A stretch of DNA of 10,718 bases, taken from positions 1 to 10,718 of the forward strand of contig CAIXXI010000285.1 in assembly GCA_903923345.1 (NCBI GenBank), in the 5' to 3' direction. The position numbers and the translations under genes were made by a program. This document shows positions 1 through 6,509 of this stretch, in pieces. The stretch comes from an uncultured Burkholderiales bacterium. Its GTDB lineage: Bacteria > Pseudomonadota > Gammaproteobacteria > Burkholderiales > Burkholderiaceae_E. The stretch's first letter is position 1. Each line of letters starts with the position of its first letter. Under the pieces are notes generated by a model. That model searched no databases and was not told where the DNA came from. It saw only the letters and a program-made list of their open reading frames with translations.

Positions 1-1146
1 AAGCACACCCTTGATGCTGGGGTGATGGCCCACCCCAGCTACAGCAAGATGCATGCGATGCGCCAAACCGCTGAACAGCACCGAGACACTGCCAACGAGC
101 AGGTGCGCCATTTGGGTTTCGAGGAGCGACAGCACCGCCAATGGCTGAGGGAAGAAGCGCGCAACTTGCGCCAAGCCGCCGACGACTTGGAGCGCTTCAT
201 GATCGAGGCCGTGCTCGAATCGGTGCAGGTCATCACCTGCACTCTCGTGGGGGCCAGCAACCGAAACATTCGCCACCTGAGCTTTGAGACCGTCTTTATC
301 GACGAAGCCGCCCAGGCCCTGGAGCCGGGTTGCTGGATACCGATTGCCAAGGGCCAGCGCATTGTGCTGGCGGGCGACCACCACCAGCTGCCGCCCACAG
401 TCAAGAGCGAAAAAGCGGCTCGAGAAGGTCTGCGCGAAACCCTGTTCGAAAAGTGCATCCAGCGGCAACCGCAGACGGCTCGCATGCTCACCATGCAATA
501 CCGCATGCATGCGCACATCATGGGCTTCAGCTCGGAGAAGTTCTACGGCGGCCAACTGGTGGCGCACCCCAGCGTGCGCCACGCCGACTTGGAGGCTTAC
601 GATCCGCGTTTTGCGCCTGACTTGCCGGTGGAATTTATTGACACGGCTGGCTGCAGATTTTCGGAGGTCGCCATTCCCGAAAGTGGTTCAACGGCCAATC
701 CCGAAGAAGCCCACTTGCTGCTGGAGCGCCTGGCCCAGCTGCTCGCGCCATATGACTCCATCGAACAGGATCAGCGCCCGTTGACCATCGGCGTGATTGC
801 ACCGTACCGCGCCCAAATCAACTATTTGAAAGACGCCATCGAAGACAGTGCCGTGCTGAATGATTTGCTGCTGCAACGCAGACTCAGCGTGGGCACCGTC
901 GATTCGTTTCAGGGCCGAGAGCGCGACATCATTGCCATCACATTGACACGCAGCAACCCCCAAGGCGAGATCGGCTTCCTCTCCGACATCCGCCGCATGA
1001 ACGTTGGCATGACCCGCGCACGGCGCAAGCTCTTGATGGTCGGCGACTCGTCCACGCTGTGTCGTCACCCGTTTTTTATGGATTTATTGACTTATGTGAA
1101 GCGCATCGGGGGATATTCCGATTGGCCATGTCAGCCATCGCATTGA
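1..1146 (+). CDS. Upf1/IGHMBP2-like superfamily 1 DNA/RNA helicase, C-terminal part (5' end outside window)
   Basis: This frame is open from the first base, so the protein starts upstream of the window; the GTG at 22 and ATG at 25 are internal codons, not a convincing start. The visible 381 residues hold the second half of an AAA_11/AAA_12 type ATPase. Motif II is DEAAQ (from base 301), motif III is GDHHQLPPT (from 373), then QYRMH (from 496), APYRAQ (about 799), SFQGRE (from 904) and the arginine-finger motif VI RRMNVGMTRARR (991-1026). The Walker A lysine must lie upstream. A charged, probably coiled-coil stretch (residues about 15-65) precedes motif II, as in bacterial relatives of eukaryotic Upf1 and IGHMBP2. 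Such proteins translocate on and unwind nucleic acid using ATP; the biological substrate here is unknown. The gene converges on can with 13 bp between stop codons. Its GC content looks somewhat lower than that of its neighbours. Family assignment is firm; role is not. Confidence 0.9.
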   Translation, partial: KHTLDAGVMAHPSYSKMHAMRQTAEQHRDTANEQVRHLGFEERQHRQWLREEARNLRQAADDLERFMIEAVLESVQVITCTLVGASNRNIRHLSFETVFIDEAAQALEPGCWIPIAKGQRIVLAGDHHQLPPTVKSEKAAREGLRETLFEKCIQRQPQTARMLTMQYRMHAHIMGFSSEKFYGGQLVAHPSVRHADLEAYDPRFAPDLPVEFIDTAGCRFSEVAIPESGSTANPEEAHLLLERLAQLLAPYDSIEQDQRPLTIGVIAPYRAQINYLKDAIEDSAVLNDLLLQRRLSVGTVDSFQGRERDIIAITLTRSNPQGEIGFLSDIRRMNVGMTRARRKLLMVGDSSTLCRHPFFMDLLTYVKRIGGYSDWPCQPSH

Positions 1147-1159
1147 CCTCGGCGCAATG

Positions 1160-1852
1160 TCAGCCCTGACCACCCACCCGAATCGCCTCACTGCGCGCCT
1201 GCCAGCGCGAAATCACCGCGGCATGCGCGGCCTGATACACCGCACTGACCTCATCGGCCGAGTCGGCGGTGATGCGCAGGTCCTCGAGCAGGCCATTGTT
1301 CAGACCATAGACCCAGCCATGGACCACCACAGTCTGGCCGCGCTGCCAGGCATCGGTCACGACAGTCGTGCGGCAGACATTGCGCGCACCCTCCAGCACG
1401 TTCAGTTCGACCAGCGCATCGACCTGCAGGCTCGCGTGCAGACCCTTGAGGAAATCCTCGTTCGCATCGCGCACGTCCTGCACATGCCGCAACCAGTTGT
1501 CGACCAGACCGGCTCGCTGATTGGTCATGGCAGCGCGCACACCGCCGCACTTGCTGTGTCCGACCACGATGATGTGCTGCACACCCAGCACATCGACCGC
1601 GTACTGGATGACGCTCAGCGCGTTCAGGTCGGAGTGGACCACCACATTGGCCACATTGCGGTGCACGAAGAGCTCGCCCGGCAACAGGTCGACCAAGTCG
1701 TTGGCCGGCACCCGGCTGTCTGAACAGCCGATCCACATGTAGTGCGGCGTCTGATTCGACAGGAGGCTGGTGAAAAACCCGGGACGGGCAGCCTCGGTTC
1801 GGGCGGCCCATTCACGGTTTCGATCAAACAGTTCTGAGAGGTCTTTTTCCAT
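1160..1852 (-). CDS. can: beta-class carbonic anhydrase, E. coli Can type
   Basis: Zinc enzyme that interconverts CO2 and bicarbonate in the cytoplasm, supplying bicarbonate for carboxylation reactions. The protein is 230 residues, close to the 220 of E. coli Can. Zinc ligands and the catalytic dyad are intact: C43, D45 and R47 in CSDSR, then H99 and C102 in GHSKCGG, each one residue offset from the E. coli positions 42, 44, 46, 98 and 101. HSDLNALSVIQYAVDVLGV and the later HGWVYGLNNGLL also match the Can subgroup rather than CynT or plant enzymes. ATG 1852 is chosen because MEKDLSELF aligns with the normal N-terminus. No Shine-Dalgarno sequence precedes it. Only 32 bp separate it from the upstream SDR stop, so co-transcription or coupling is likely, although a TACAAT hexamer lies just upstream. 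The frame stays open far upstream inside the SDR gene, but that is an artefact of high GC. Confidence 0.95.
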   Translation of the reverse strand: MEKDLSELFDRNREWAARTEAARPGFFTSLLSNQTPHYMWIGCSDSRVPANDLVDLLPGELFVHRNVANVVVHSDLNALSVIQYAVDVLGVQHIIVVGHSKCGGVRAAMTNQRAGLVDNWLRHVQDVRDANEDFLKGLHASLQVDALVELNVLEGARNVCRTTVVTDAWQRGQTVVVHGWVYGLNNGLLEDLRITADSADEVSAVYQAAHAAVISRWQARSEAIRVGGQG

Positions 1853-1859
1853 GCGAGCG

Positions 1860-1865
1860 ATTGTA
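1860..1865 (-). promoter_or_regulatory. possible -10 hexamer (TACAAT) directly before can
   Basis: On the minus strand TACAAT, a five-of-six match to the sigma-70 -10 consensus, ends 7 bases before the can ATG. No credible -35 hexamer is seen 16-18 bases upstream. If functional, transcription would begin at or next to the start codon and give a leaderless message, which would fit the missing Shine-Dalgarno. A chance match is equally possible. Confidence 0.25.
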
Positions 1866-1884
1866 TGAGCGCTGGCCGTTAGCC

Positions 1885-2769
1885 TTAGCCGCGTGGAGGG
1901 TTTTCGTGCACCACACTCGGCTCGCCGGTGCTGCCCCGATTGACCCCAGCGCGCTGCATCAGCGCATTGCTTGCGCCGGTGCCGAACAGCGCCATGCCTT
2001 GCGCCGTGCGCCCGCCGTCGGCAACCACGGTCTCGCCCGTGATGAAGGCGGCATCGTCCGAACACAGGAAGGCCGCCAGCGCGGCAATGTGCTCGGGCTG
2101 GCCGTCGTCGGGCCAGGGTTGCGGCGGCAGCATCGACTGGATCTTCTCGGGCCGGCCGCGATGCAGCAGCGGCGTCATGATCGTGCCGGGTGCCACGCTG
2201 TTGACCCGGATGCGGTGGGCAGCCAGTTCGGTGGCGGCACTGCGGGTGAGGCTCACCACCGCCGATTTGGCCGCCGAATAAGCATGTGAGCCGGCCCCGC
2301 CGCCCAGCCCGGCAATCGAGGCGGTGAGCACGATCGCACCGCCTTCGCCCCGCTCGCGAATCGCCTTGGACGCATGTTTGAGGCCCAGAAACACGCCACG
2401 CACCAGCACATGAAAGGTGTAGTCCCAGTCTTCGACCGTGATCTCGCCGATTGGCCCGAAGGCGCCCCCCACCCCGGCATTCAGGAAGGCCATGTCGAGC
2501 CGGCCGAACTGATCGAGCGCTGTCTGCACCATGGCGACGTTGTCGGCTTCGATCGACACATCGCCGCGCACCGCGACCAGCGCATCGCCCAGGCCCTGCT
2601 GTGCGGCCAGGGCCACCGTCTCCTGCGCCGCCGGCAGGTTGTAGTCGGCCACCACGACGCCCGCGCCTTCGGCTGCAAAGCGCAAGGCACTGGCGCGCCC
2701 GATGCCACTGCCGGCGCCGGTGATGAGGATGGTCTTGCCTTCGAAACGCGCGCGCGGTGCTGTATTCAC
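1885..2769 (-). CDS. short-chain dehydrogenase/reductase (classical SDR, NAD-type)
   Basis: Rossmann-fold oxidoreductase acting on an unknown alcohol or ketone. From the GTG at 2769 the protein is 294 residues. It shows the cofactor glycine motif TGAGSGIG (17-24), an Asp at the end of strand 2 (D42 in VVVADYN), which favours NAD over NADP, the structural NAG (97-99), catalytic S151, and Y164-x3-K168 in YSAAK, followed by SVAPGTIMTPL. The usual catalytic Asn of helix 4 appears to be Leu (L122 in HVLVRGVFLG). The C-terminus runs about 35 residues past the usual VADGG end. GTG 2769 is preferred because AGAGG sits 8 bases upstream and the domain begins right after it. In-frame starts at 2856 (ATG) and 2868 (GTG) would add 29 or 33 residues, lack a ribosome binding site, and use up nearly all of the divergent promoter region. 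It is followed by can (32 bp) and is divergent from the second SDR. Family is certain, substrate unknown. Confidence 0.88.
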   Translation of the reverse strand: MNTAPRARFEGKTILITGAGSGIGRASALRFAAEGAGVVVADYNLPAAQETVALAAQQGLGDALVAVRGDVSIEADNVAMVQTALDQFGRLDMAFLNAGVGGAFGPIGEITVEDWDYTFHVLVRGVFLGLKHASKAIRERGEGGAIVLTASIAGLGGGAGSHAYSAAKSAVVSLTRSAATELAAHRIRVNSVAPGTIMTPLLHRGRPEKIQSMLPPQPWPDDGQPEHIAALAAFLCSDDAAFITGETVVADGGRTAQGMALFGTGASNALMQRAGVNRGSTGEPSVVHENPPRG

Positions 2770-2777
2770 GGTCAGAG

Positions 2778-2782
2778 CCTCT
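2778..2782 (-). promoter_or_regulatory. ribosome binding site deciding the GTG start of the minus-strand SDR
   Basis: AGAGG on the minus strand lies 8 bases before GTG 2769. Neither in-frame upstream start has a comparable site, so this is the main argument for the shorter protein. The site sits inside a small perfect dyad (CAGAG-C-CTCTG, 2773-2783), which may be accidental. Confidence 0.5.
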
Positions 2783-2804
2783 GGACGGTCGAAAACCGGA
2801 TCTT

Positions 2805-2819
2805 GCCACCCCTTGTGGC
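2805..2819. promoter_or_regulatory. inverted repeat in the divergent SDR-SDR promoter region
   Basis: GCCAC and GTGGC form perfect 5-bp arms around a 5-bp spacer, near the middle of the 113-bp gap between the two divergent SDR genes. It is placed where a shared operator could act, but the arms are short and such dyads are common in GC-rich DNA. No confident -35/-10 pair was found on either strand in this gap. Confidence 0.2.
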
Positions 2820-2871
2820 GCGGCACCTCGGCTAGGATTGCAGGCTTGAAACCCATCAGCCACACCACACC

Positions 2872-2876
2872 AGGAG
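2872..2876 (+). promoter_or_regulatory. strong Shine-Dalgarno before the plus-strand SDR
   Basis: AGGAG lies 6 bases before ATG 2883. This is the clearest ribosome binding site in the window and fixes the start of the second SDR. Confidence 0.75.
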
Positions 2877-2882
2877 AACCTC

Positions 2883-3668
2883 ATGGACGTCAAGGGCAAG
2901 ATCGCCGTCATCACCGGTGCAGCCAGCGGCATCGGTCGCGCCACCGCATTGAAGTTCCATGCCGAGGGCGCCGCCGGTGTGGTGGTTGCTGACCTGAACG
3001 AAGCCGGCTTGCAACCGGTGGCGCAGGCGGTCAATGGTCTGGCCGTGCGCTGCGATGTCAGCAAGGAAGCCGATATCCAGGCGCTGGTGGCAGCTGCCGA
3101 AGCGAAATACGGCCGCGTCGACATCTACTTCTCCAATGCCGGCATCGGCACGAGCCCCGGCCTGGATCCGAACAACGAAACCTGGGACCTGATGTGGAAG
3201 ATCCACGGCATGGCCCATGTGTGGGCCGCGCGGGCCACCGTCGAGAAGATGCTGGCCCGTGGGGGTGGCTACTTCATCGTGACCGCCTCGGCCGCAGGCC
3301 TTTTGAACATCGTCGAGACCGCCGCCTACGGCGTGACCAAGCATGCCGCCGTGGCCATCGCAGAATGGCTGTCGATTGCCTACGGCCGCCGCGGGCTGCG
3401 GGTCTCGTGCCTGTGCCCGCAGGCGGTGCGAACCGGCATGGTGCCCGGCGATGGCGGCTCAGCTGGTGGTGACGGCATCCTCAGCGCCGAAGCCGTGGCC
3501 GATGAGATCGTGAAGGTCATGGGCGAAGAAACCTTCCTGATCCTGCCGCACCCCGAAGTGCTCGACTACATGCGCCGCAAGACCGCCGACTACGACCGCT
3601 GGCTCGGTGGCATGCAAAAGCTGTATCAGAAGAGCGAATCCACCCAGGCCTCGCCCTTCAAGTCCTGA
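2883..3668 (+). CDS. short-chain dehydrogenase/reductase (classical SDR, NAD-type)
   Basis: A second SDR of 261 residues, divergent from the first. TGAASGIG (11-18) is the cofactor loop, D37 in VVVADLN suggests NAD preference, NAG is at 85-87, and the catalytic residues are S136 and Y149-x3-K153 in YGVTK. The segment VSCLCPQAVRTGM and the tail ILPHPEVLDYMRRK followed by DRWLGGM are typical of an SDR subgroup often met near acyl-CoA or lipid catabolism genes, though none are present here and the substrate is unknown. The position normally filled by the helix-4 catalytic Asn is probably H108 (KIHGMAHVWAAR). The start is set by AGGAG 6 bases upstream. The gene ends 21 bp before the convergent chrA stop, with no obvious hairpin terminator between. 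Its pairing with the other SDR suggests a shared pathway or regulator, which is inference. Confidence 0.9.
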   Translation: MDVKGKIAVITGAASGIGRATALKFHAEGAAGVVVADLNEAGLQPVAQAVNGLAVRCDVSKEADIQALVAAAEAKYGRVDIYFSNAGIGTSPGLDPNNETWDLMWKIHGMAHVWAARATVEKMLARGGGYFIVTASAAGLLNIVETAAYGVTKHAAVAIAEWLSIAYGRRGLRVSCLCPQAVRTGMVPGDGGSAGGDGILSAEAVADEIVKVMGEETFLILPHPEVLDYMRRKTADYDRWLGGMQKLYQKSESTQASPFKS

Positions 3669-3689
3669 TCAGTGTCCTGACTCGCGGCC

Positions 3690-5096
3690 TCAGAGCAGGC
3701 CGGCTGCGCCCAGCAGCCAGCCGCTCACCGCACAGGCGAGAATCACCCGGATCACCGTCGCCTTGCCGCTGAGCAAGGCGATGGCAGCCGCCACCGCAAT
3801 CACGGCTGCCACCCCATTGAATCGCCCGGACATCCCTTCGGGCCACAGCACGTGTTGCCCGAAATACAGGGCCATGGATGCAATCACACCGACCACCGCA
3901 GCCGAAATGCCCGCCAGCGGCGCACCGACGTTCAGATTGTCTCGGGTGCGCTCCACCAGTGGCCCGCCGGCCAGAATGAACACGAAGGACGGCAAGAAGG
4001 TGTAGAAGGTGGCCACCACCGCACCGGCAATGCCCGAACCCAGCGCCCCGCCGAGGCCCAATGCCTGTTGCGCCCACCCGCCCAGAAAGCCAACGAAGGC
4101 CACGATCATGATCAGCGGCCCGGGCGTGGTCTCCCCCAGCGCCAGACCGTCGATGATCTGCGTGGCGCTGAGCCAGCCGTAGTGATCGACCGCGCCCTGC
4201 ACCACATAGGGCAGCACCGCATAGGCACCGCCGAAGGTCAGCAGAGCGGCACTGGTGAAGAATCGGGCCATGTCGGTCAGGGTCGTGCTGCCAATGGGCG
4301 CGACCAGGGCGAGCAATGCATACACGCCCAGACCGAGCATCACTGCGATTGCAACCATCATCGCAAGCCAGCCCCGCGAGCCTTTGGCATGCGCCGGCAC
4401 CGGCGAGTCGTCATCGATCAGATAGCCACCGCTGCGCTGGCCTGCGCGGGTGTGCGCTGCGCCCGCACCGAACGAACCCGGCCAGCGGCGTGCGCCCAGC
4501 CACCCGGCCAGAGCAGCCAGGCCGATGATCACCGGGAAGGACACATGGAGCACGGTGGTGGCAACGAAGGCCGACACGGCCACTGCCCAGGCGGCGGGAT
4601 GTCTGATTGAACGCGAGGCGATACGCCAGCCGGTTACCACCACGATCGCGATGACCGCGGGTTTGATGCCGGCGAGCACGTCTTGAACCGCTGGCAGCGT
4701 GCCGGCGACCCCATACAGCCAGGACAGGGCAATCATCAGCACCAGTGATGGCAACACAAAGAGCGCGCCTGCCGCGATGCCGCCCTTCACGCCATGCAGC
4801 AGCCAGCCGATGTAAGTGGCGAGCTGTTGTGCCTCTGGGCCGGGCAGCACCATGCAGTAGTTGAGCGCATGCAGGAACCGGCCTTCGGAAATCCACCGCC
4901 TGCGTTCAACCAGTTCGTCGTGCATCAGCGCGATCTGCCCGGCCGGCCCGCCGAAGCTGATGCAACCGAGCTTGAACCAGTAGCGCAGCGCCTCGCCAAA
5001 GGCCACGGTGCCAGGCGCTTGCGGCTCAGGCACTGCTTCGGCCTGGGCTTGCGCACTCACGGTGATCTCGGGCCCGTCGGGCGGTGTCGGGCTCAT
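3690..5096 (-). CDS. chrA: chromate transporter ChrA, two-domain (long-chain CHR) type
   Basis: Inner-membrane protein of the CHR family, whose characterised members export chromate driven by the proton gradient and give chromate resistance. At 468 residues it has both homologous halves. The N-half carries FGGPAGQ (48-54) and LPGPEAQQL (84-92); the C-half carries FGGAYAVLPYV (about 285-295) and GETTPGPL (about 319-326) followed by FVGFLGG. The halves are separated by a hydrophilic linker at about residues 205-240 containing DDDSPVPAHAKGS. About ten hydrophobic segments are visible. The N-terminal 30 residues are a Pro/Ala/Glu-rich cytoplasmic tail. It starts 36 bp after amiC on the same strand, so it is probably the last gene of the tsaE-amiC-chrA transcript; no regulator such as chrB or chrF is present. 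The Shine-Dalgarno is weak. Family is sure; whether chromate is the natural substrate is not, because many CHR proteins are untested. Confidence 0.93.
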   Translation of the reverse strand: MSPTPPDGPEITVSAQAQAEAVPEPQAPGTVAFGEALRYWFKLGCISFGGPAGQIALMHDELVERRRWISEGRFLHALNYCMVLPGPEAQQLATYIGWLLHGVKGGIAAGALFVLPSLVLMIALSWLYGVAGTLPAVQDVLAGIKPAVIAIVVVTGWRIASRSIRHPAAWAVAVSAFVATTVLHVSFPVIIGLAALAGWLGARRWPGSFGAGAAHTRAGQRSGGYLIDDDSPVPAHAKGSRGWLAMMVAIAVMLGLGVYALLALVAPIGSTTLTDMARFFTSAALLTFGGAYAVLPYVVQGAVDHYGWLSATQIIDGLALGETTPGPLIMIVAFVGFLGGWAQQALGLGGALGSGIAGAVVATFYTFLPSFVFILAGGPLVERTRDNLNVGAPLAGISAAVVGVIASMALYFGQHVLWPEGMSGRFNGVAAVIAVAAAIALLSGKATVIRVILACAVSGWLLGAAGLL

Positions 5097-5106
5097 GGTG
5101 TCGGTC

Positions 5107-5139
5107 TCAGGTCAGGAGATCAGGTCAGGAGATCAGGTC
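5107..5139. repeat. 13-bp tandem repeat, about 2.5 copies, across the amiC stop codon
   Basis: CAGGTCAGGAGAT occurs at 5108-5120 and again without change at 5121-5133, followed by a partial CAGGTC; the preceding T also fits the period. The amiC TGA (5135-5133 on the minus strand) lies within it. Read on the minus strand the array holds five TGA triplets (plus-strand tca at 5107, 5112, 5120, 5125 and 5133), and because 13 is not a multiple of three they cover all three frames. It fills most of the 36-bp amiC-chrA gap. Confidence 0.9.
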
Positions 5140-6509
5140 GCTTGGCCGCGCGCGGCCGGCGGATTGCGCCGGAAGTATTCGCGGATCCCCTTGTGAAGCG
5201 CGTCGGCGAGCCGCTGCTGGTACTCCGGGTCCGCCAGTTTGCGCTCTTCATCCGGATTGCTGATGAACGCCGTCTCAACCAGAATCGACGGGATGTCGGG
5301 CGCGCGCAGCACTGCAAAGCCGGCCTGCTCGACGCCTGCCTTGTGCAGGTCGCCCACCGCACCGAGTTCACCGAGCACGGCGGTTCCGAGCTTGCGACTG
5401 TGCTGGATCTGCGCCGTGGTCGAGAGGTCGATCAGCACGCTGGCCACCTCCCGATCGCCGCGACGCGCATCGACGCCGCCAATCTGATCCGAGCGATTCT
5501 CCTGATTGGCCAGCCATCGCGCACCCACACTGCTGGCGCCGCGCTCCGACAGCACGAAGACCGAGGAGCCACGCGCCTGGGGCGTCACGAAGGCATCGGC
5601 ATGGATCGAGACGAACAGATCAGCCGATACCGCCCGAGCCTTGCTCACCCGCGCGCCCAGCGAAACGAAATAGTCGGAGTCGCGGGTCATCAGGATCCGC
5701 AGGTTCGGTTCGGCGGCAAGCCGCTCGCGCAGCCGCATGGCAATCGCCAGCACCACATCCTTTTCCATCGTGCCCATCGGACCGATGGCACCCGGGTCTT
5801 CACCGCCATGCCCCGGATCGATCGCCACCGTGATCATCCGTCGCACTGGCGCGCGCGCCCTACCGGGCTCAGTCCGGTTCGGGTCGCGGGGACTGTCGGT
5901 TCGGCCTGGCTCGCGGCTTCGCAGGTCCTGCGACGCTGCAGGCGATCCGGATCGATCACTGCGAGCACTGGATGCTTCGCGTTCGCGGATCAGTGCAGCC
6001 AGCGGGTCCTGCGCCGGGCTGGATCTGGCCGCAGCCGCCTGCTCGCTCATCAGCCGATTCTGTTCGATCAATGCAGCCAGCGGATCGGGAGCCTGCTCAG
6101 GGTACAGGTCGAAGACCAGCCGGTGACGGTAGTCGCCCACCGGTGTCACCGCAAAGACCTGTGCATCGACTGCGACTTTCAGATCGAAGACCAGCCGTGC
6201 CACCCCCGGTCGGTTCTGCCCGACTCGCACGGCGGCGATGTAGGGATCGTCTGCACGCACCTGGGCGACCAGATCGCGCAAGGTGGCATCCAGCTCGACA
6301 CCGGGCAGATCGACCACCAGCCGATGCGGCTCGGGCACGGTGAAGTAGGTGGGGCGCACCGGCGCATCGAGTTCAAGCGTGACGCGGGTGTAGGCGCGCG
6401 CCGGCCAGACGCGCACCGCGACGATGCTGCTCGCCCACGCCAGGGGCAGGTCCAGTGCGAGCAGGGCGCCCGGAACCGCCTTCAGGACTCGGCGGCGGCG
6501 CTCACGCAT
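5133..6509 (-). CDS. amiC: N-acetylmuramoyl-L-alanine amidase, AmiC-like, Tat-exported with AMIN domain
   Basis: Periplasmic zinc amidase that cuts the bond between N-acetylmuramic acid and L-alanine, splitting septal peptidoglycan so that daughter cells separate. The 458 residues run: a Tat-type signal (RRRRVLK at 4-10, then a hydrophobic stretch ending near WASS, about 25-28); an AMIN domain (about 30-135) that in relatives targets the septum or peptidoglycan; a charged, Arg/Ser/Pro-rich linker (about 138-222); and an Amidase_3 catalytic domain (about 225-450). Zinc ligands H234 (DPGHGGEDPGA), E249 (MEKD) and H303 (SIHADA), and the catalytic E412 (VETAF), are all present. The insertion ANQENRSDQIGGVD corresponds to the part that holds the autoinhibitory helix in E. 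coli amidases opened by EnvC/NlpD. The linker contains DPLAALI twice (142-148, 168-174). The ATG overlaps the end of tsaE by 28 bp, so translation is probably coupled. Could equally be named AmiA or AmiB; the family is secure. Confidence 0.93.
   Translation of the reverse strand: MRERRRRVLKAVPGALLALDLPLAWASSIVAVRVWPARAYTRVTLELDAPVRPTYFTVPEPHRLVVDLPGVELDATLRDLVAQVRADDPYIAAVRVGQNRPGVARLVFDLKVAVDAQVFAVTPVGDYRHRLVFDLYPEQAPDPLAALIEQNRLMSEQAAAARSSPAQDPLAALIREREASSARSDRSGSPAASQDLRSREPGRTDSPRDPNRTEPGRARAPVRRMITVAIDPGHGGEDPGAIGPMGTMEKDVVLAIAMRLRERLAAEPNLRILMTRDSDYFVSLGARVSKARAVSADLFVSIHADAFVTPQARGSSVFVLSERGASSVGARWLANQENRSDQIGGVDARRGDREVASVLIDLSTTAQIQHSRKLGTAVLGELGAVGDLHKAGVEQAGFAVLRAPDIPSILVETAFISNPDEERKLADPEYQQRLADALHKGIREYFRRNPPAARGQAT
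5988..6086 (-). repeat. in-frame duplicated motif in the AmiC linker (DPLAALI twice)
   Basis: Two 21-bp copies at 5988-6008 and 6066-6086 differ at two bases and are exactly 78 bp (26 codons) apart. On the minus strand they encode DPLAALI followed by a charged segment (EQNR and RERE). The rest of the linker is low complexity, so these hydrophobic heptads stand out. Confidence 0.8.

Noticed and set aside
1160..3124. 654-codon minus-strand frame that would fuse an N-terminal extension to carbonic anhydrase
   Set aside because: The can frame simply stays open through the SDR gene in a different frame. The extra sequence is low-complexity Arg/Gly/Ala, while the SDR frame there encodes an intact enzyme, so the fusion is not real.
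3669..3689. Terminators between convergent gene pairs (1147-1159, 3669-3689, 8163-8168)
   Set aside because: The gaps are only 13, 21 and 6 bp. None contains a GC-rich hairpin followed by a T-run, so no intrinsic terminator can be supported.
1160..5096. A novel pathway joining carbonic anhydrase, two SDRs and the chromate transporter
   Set aside because: The genes lie on different strands in at least three transcripts and no shared substrate or regulator is visible. Adjacency alone does not support a functional system.
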